Source of the DNA: Nakamurella sp. A5-74
GTDB lineage: Bacteria; Actinomycetota; Actinomycetes; Mycobacteriales; Nakamurellaceae
Length of the DNA stretch: 64,000 bases
Assembly: GCF_040438885.1 (NCBI RefSeq)
Contig: NZ_CP159218.1
Coordinates: 1,736,001-1,800,000, forward strand
Direction of reading: 5' to 3'
The position numbers were made by a program, and so were the translations under genes. Shown one piece after another: positions 60,606-64,000 of the stretch. Position 1 is the first letter of the stretch. The number at the start of each line of letters is the position of its first letter. The notes below the pieces were generated by a model. It was given only the letters and a program-made list of their open reading frames with translations. It was not told the DNA's origin and made no database searches.

Positions 60606-62680
60606 CCGCGGCCGACGGCGTCCAGCGCCCGCATCGCCCCGTGCTCGTCGACCGCCCCGCGCCCGTCGACCGCCCCGCGCCCGTCGACCGCCCCGCGCCC
60701 GTCGACCGCCCCGCCGTGCCCGCCCGCCCTGTCGGGTCCGGTGTACATCGCGGCCGGTTCGCTTCCGAAGCCCGGCTGTACGGGTACGCGGTGCTGCTGA
60801 GCTGTGCGAGCGCGTTCGTGATGCTGCGGCTGTGGCGCGCGGACTGGGGCGTGCCGTTCCAGTACGCGTCCGACGCGCAGGGCTCGGCTGCGCACTTCGT
60901 CACCACCATCGAGACCGGCTGGTACGAGTTCCAACCGCGGCTCGGTTTTCCGTACGGCCAGCACTACCACGACTTCCCGTTCTCGGACGATCTGCACCTG
61001 GTGATGGCGAAGGTCATGGGGTGGGTCACCGGCGGCAACTGGGCGGTGGCGTTCAACGGCTACTTCGTGCTGACCTTTCCGCTCGCGGCGGCCGGCGCCG
61101 TGTGGTTCCTGCGGCAGTGCCGACTCAGCGGGCCCACCGCAGTCGTGATGGCCGTCCTGTTCGCGGCCGCGCCGTATCACCTGCAGCGCAACGAGGGTCA
61201 CCTGTTCCTGTCCGGCATCTACCTGCTGCCGGTGGCGATGGTGCTCGTGCTGCGGGTGGTGCGCGGTGAGCCGCTCTGGGGACGCCGGACGCGCACCACA
61301 GACGGCACGGTGGCGCGGGTCCGGTCCGTGCTGACCGGGCGCGGCGCCGGGACGGTCGTCATCCTTGGGCTCTTGGTCTCCAGCGGCGTGTACTACGCCG
61401 TCTTCGTACTGATCCTGCTGGCTGTGGCCGCCCCGGTCTCCCTCGCCGGCCACCGTTCGTGGTCGCGCTTCGGTGGCGCGGTGTCGGTCGGGGTGGTGGG
61501 TCTCATCTGGTTCGCGGCGGCCCAGTTACCGGACCTGCTGTACGCCAGGACGCACGGCTCCAACGGCGCTGCGCTGGCCCGCGGTACCGGCGACGCGCAG
61601 CGCTATGCACTGCACATCCTCGGCATGCTGCTGCCCGCACAGGACCATCCGATCCCGGTGCTGGGTCAACTACGGGTGTGGTTCACCGACCGGTACCCAC
61701 CGTCCGGGGGTTACGCCTCGCTCGGGCTCATCGGCGCGATCGGTTTCCTCGTCCTGCTGGGTATCGGACTCGCGCGGATGATGCGCGCATCCCAGCGCCC
61801 GGTCAGGCCGGGATCGCGAGCAGACACCCTCGGCGCACTGGCCGGGCTCGCGCTGGTCGCCACCCTGATCGCCACCACCGGGGGCCTGGGACTCGCGATC
61901 TCGATCGTCACCCCGGCGATGCGGGCCTGGTACCGGATGATCATCGTCATCACGCTGCTGGCGCAGGCCGGATTCGGACTGGCGCTGGAATCGTGGGCGG
62001 CGAAGCTCCGCAGGAGGACGGCGGCCCGGCGGCGGGTGCGGGACAGTCCACCGCCGCGCGGCCGTTCCGTGCGCGGCGGTTCCTTCGGCAGCAGCTCGGT
62101 GCGCAGCTGCGTGCTCCTGCTGTCGACCCTCACCCTGCTGATCGGCGTCGCGGACCAGTCGCTGCGGTTGGCTGTCCAGACCCCCGGGACGGTGGCGTCC
62201 TTCCGGAGCGATGCGGCCTTCTTCGCCAGGGTCGAGGGTTCGCTGCCGGCCGGGGCTGCAGTGTTCCAGCTCCCGTACCGGCCGTATCCGGAGAGCAGTG
62301 CCATCAACGACACCACCGAGAGCGATCAGCTCCGGGGCCTGCTGCACACCCGGCAGCTGCGGTTCTCCGGGGCAGGCATCAAGGGGCGTCCGCAGACCGA
62401 CTGGCTCGCCGAGGTGGTCGCCCTGCCGACCGGCGAGTTCCTCGGCGACATCGCGGTCGTCGGCTTCAGCGGGGTGATCGTCGACCGTAGGGCCACTCTT
62501 GACGACGGAGCCTCGCTGACGGCACCACTGGTGGGGCCGCTCGGGCAGCCGACCGTGGTCAGCGACGACGGCCGGTTCGTCTTCTTCCCGCTCGGCGCGG
62601 TCGGGTCCGAGGCGGCCGCCCGGATGACCCCCGAGCAGCGGCACGCCCGCTCGCTACGGATCACCCACGGCGCCGGATGA
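60602..62680 (+). CDS. multispanning membrane protein, GT-C/mannosyltransferase-like (paralogue 2)
   Basis: Membrane protein (692 aa), clearly homologous along its length to the preceding one (shared FVTT-ETGWYE-QPRLGFPYG, DFPFSDDLHLV, APYHLQRNE, GLLHTR and IKGRPQTDW). It differs by an N-terminal tail with the hexapeptide PAPVDR repeated three times. About 11 spans and the same outer C-terminal domain. It starts with GTG overlapping the previous stop (GTGA). Tandem duplicates with strongly conserved loops suggest related but distinct sugar acceptors or a heteromeric pair. Confidence 0.8.
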   Translation: MTAADGVQRPHRPVLVDRPAPVDRPAPVDRPAPVDRPAVPARPVGSGVHRGRFASEARLYGYAVLLSCASAFVMLRLWRADWGVPFQYASDAQGSAAHFVTTIETGWYEFQPRLGFPYGQHYHDFPFSDDLHLVMAKVMGWVTGGNWAVAFNGYFVLTFPLAAAGAVWFLRQCRLSGPTAVVMAVLFAAAPYHLQRNEGHLFLSGIYLLPVAMVLVLRVVRGEPLWGRRTRTTDGTVARVRSVLTGRGAGTVVILGLLVSSGVYYAVFVLILLAVAAPVSLAGHRSWSRFGGAVSVGVVGLIWFAAAQLPDLLYARTHGSNGAALARGTGDAQRYALHILGMLLPAQDHPIPVLGQLRVWFTDRYPPSGGYASLGLIGAIGFLVLLGIGLARMMRASQRPVRPGSRADTLGALAGLALVATLIATTGGLGLAISIVTPAMRAWYRMIIVITLLAQAGFGLALESWAAKLRRRTAARRRVRDSPPPRGRSVRGGSFGSSSVRSCVLLLSTLTLLIGVADQSLRLAVQTPGTVASFRSDAAFFARVEGSLPAGAAVFQLPYRPYPESSAINDTTESDQLRGLLHTRQLRFSGAGIKGRPQTDWLAEVVALPTGEFLGDIAVVGFSGVIVDRRATLDDGASLTAPLVGPLGQPTVVSDDGRFVFFPLGAVGSEAAARMTPEQRHARSLRITHGAG
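60647..60715 (+). repeat. 18-bp coding tandem repeat
   Basis: GTCGACCGCCCCGCGCCC is repeated at 60647, 60665 and 60683, with a partial fourth at 60701. It encodes the VDRPAP repeats at the N-terminus of the second paralogue. Unit length is a multiple of three, so copy number may vary in frame. Confidence 0.9.
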
Positions 62681-62806
62681 GCAGATCCCCGAGGGACGGG
62701 ATCTCGTCCCTCGGTGCTCGCGGGATCATCCGGAGTCCGACGGCTCGCCGGGCGCTGCTGCATCATCCACGATCCGCGGCGACCGGCGCCCGGATAGGAT
62801 CGCCGC

Positions 62807-63904
62807 ATGACGGAGCCGCGCAAATCCCGGCCTCATGCGCTGTCCGTGGTGATCCCCGTGTACCAGGGCGCTGAAACCCTGCGCGGCGTGATCGGCGAGA
62901 TCCTGCCGTTCACCGAAGGCTTCACCACCTCGGACGGGCACGAGGCCAGGATCGCCGAGGTGGTACTCGTGTACGACCGCGGTCCTGACGACTCCGCGCA
63001 GGTCATGCGCACGCTGGCACAGGAGTTCTCGTTCATCAAGAACGTGTGGCTGAGCAGGAACTTCGGCCAGCACCCCACCACGTTGGCCGGGATGGCCTCC
63101 ACCGGCGGCGACTGGATCGTCACCATGGACGAGGACGGCCAGCACGACCCCGCCGCGATCCCGCGCATGCTGGACGTAGCGATGGCCGAGCAGGCGGATC
63201 TGGTCTACGCCCGGCCGCTGACGGCGCTGCCGCATTCCTTCACCCGCAACCTCTCGTCCCGGATCGCCAAGCGGATCATTGCGATGTCGGCAGGGTCCAA
63301 GACCGCCAGGGAGTTCAACAGCTTCCGGTTGGTGCTCGGCGAGGTCGGACGCAGCGTGGCCGCCTATGCCGGCGCCGGCGCCTACCTCGACGTGGCGATG
63401 ACGTGGGTGGCCGGTCGCATCACCACCTGTCCGGTGGAACTCCGACCGGACAGTGCCCGACCGTCCGGTTACAACTACCGCTCGCTGTTCTCCCACTTCT
63501 GGCGTATGGCCGTCTCCAGCGGGACCAGGGCGCTGCGCATGGTCAGCCTCACGGGGGCCTTCTTCGCCGTCCTGGGCGTCGGACTGGCGGTGTATCTCTT
63601 CGTCGCGAAGGTCTTCTTCTCCGTCGACCTGCCCAGCGGCTGGCCGTCGCTGATGGTCGCGCTGCTGCTGTCCAGTGGGGCGATCCTGTTCTCCCTCGGG
63701 GTGATCGCGGAGTACATCGGCGTCAGCGTCAACATGGCGATGGGTCGTCCGCTGTACCTGATCGTCTCCGACCCGGCGCACGGCCCGTTGGGCCGACGAC
63801 CGCGGCCGATCGGGCCGCCGCCCGTCATGCGGGACCCCGGTGACACGAACTCCGGCGTCACGACGTCCGACGTCCAGCCGGACCTGCACAGGATCGGCCG
63901 GTGA
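62807..63904 (+). CDS. polyprenyl-phosphate-type glycosyltransferase (GT2, ArnC/GtrB-like)
   Basis: Membrane-bound GT2 enzyme (365 aa). The GT-A domain starts LSVVIPVYQGAETLRGVIGE and includes WLSRNFGQHPTTLAGM and the metal site TMDEDGQHDP (Asp/Glu 108-111). Two C-terminal spans follow: SLTGAFFAVLGVGLAVYLFV and LMVALLLSSGAILFSLGVIA, then EYIGVSVNMAMGRP, typical of GtrB/ArnC enzymes that load sugars onto undecaprenyl or decaprenyl phosphate. With GtrA in the cluster, this completes a lipid-sugar module. It ends in GTGA overlap with the next gene. Confidence 0.92.
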   Translation: MTEPRKSRPHALSVVIPVYQGAETLRGVIGEILPFTEGFTTSDGHEARIAEVVLVYDRGPDDSAQVMRTLAQEFSFIKNVWLSRNFGQHPTTLAGMASTGGDWIVTMDEDGQHDPAAIPRMLDVAMAEQADLVYARPLTALPHSFTRNLSSRIAKRIIAMSAGSKTAREFNSFRLVLGEVGRSVAAYAGAGAYLDVAMTWVAGRITTCPVELRPDSARPSGYNYRSLFSHFWRMAVSSGTRALRMVSLTGAFFAVLGVGLAVYLFVAKVFFSVDLPSGWPSLMVALLLSSGAILFSLGVIAEYIGVSVNMAMGRPLYLIVSDPAHGPLGRRPRPIGPPPVMRDPGDTNSGVTTSDVQPDLHRIGR

Positions 63905-64000
63905 CGGACCGCCCCCTCGACCGGGACGCCGGTACCTCCCCGATGATCACCTGGGTGGTCGGGGCCCATGGCCTGCTCGGTAGCTCCCTGGTCCGCTGCC
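63901..64000 (+). CDS. NAD-dependent epimerase/dehydratase-like protein (start only)
   Basis: The first 33 codons are present: GTG in overlap with the previous stop, then an acidic leader and the Rossmann start ITWVVGAHGLLGSSLVRC, with the GxxGxxG-like motif GAHGLLG. This matches extended SDR sugar-nucleotide epimerases or dehydratases. The rest is outside the window. Confidence 0.75.
   Translation, partial: MTDRPLDRDAGTSPMITWVVGAHGLLGSSLVRC

Overview
The window is high-GC DNA, packed on both strands with short gaps and many ATGA/GTGA stop-start overlaps. The families present point to an actinobacterium (Actinomycetota): FBP-domain zinc-finger protein, XRE regulator with an MmyB-like domain beside an NTF2-like protein, DUF4037, Tad/CpaF ATPase, and lipoprotein S33 hydrolases. 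I cannot name a genus from sequence alone. No rRNA, tRNA or CRISPR array was seen.

Layout. (1) 1-7.0 kb: two ABC-2 type exporters, one cut by the window edge, a secreted S33-type hydrolase, and a histidine kinase/response regulator pair divergent from the second exporter. (2) 7.2-16.8 kb: an FBP protein, a small membrane protein, an intact IS256-family element with a 9-bp target duplication, a second S33 lipoprotein, an ISAs1-family element inserted at the tip of a decayed IS3-family element, and an MFS exporter-MerR operon. (3) 17.7-24.1 kb: a LacI-controlled sugar locus (binding protein, two permeases, GH2 glycosidase) with paired operators. (4) 24.1-33.5 kb: an accessory region with pseudogenes, a duplicated 3' end of a cpaF gene, and two inverted identical IS256 copies. 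The inverted pair has split a DUF4037 gene and flipped one half. (5) 33.8-36.3 kb: three consecutive lipoproteins of unknown function. (6) 36.9-48.3 kb: a polyol/sugar catabolic locus (mannitol-type dehydrogenase, ABC transporter without ATPase, FGGY kinase, LacD/YihT-type aldolase, LacI regulator, two SDRs, a P-loop kinase) with three similar operator-like palindromes. (7) 49.3-51.4 kb: a secreted beta-propeller/FG-GAP protein. (8) 52.0-55.1 kb: an IS3-family element inserted into an otherwise equal copy of itself. (9) 55.3-64 kb: an orphan CpaF ATPase, a 32-bp tandem repeat, and a translationally coupled surface-glycan cluster (GtrA, two GT2 glycosyltransferases, two tandem paralogous multispanning proteins, start of an epimerase/dehydratase).

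Both sugar ABC systems lack an ATP-binding subunit, which fits the shared MsiK/MsmK-type ATPase known in actinobacteria. The strongest structural result is the DUF4037 gene: its two halves lie about 2.5 kb apart on opposite strands and rejoin in frame (996 nt, 332 codons) when the 9-bp target duplication is collapsed. That demonstrates an IS256-mediated inversion.
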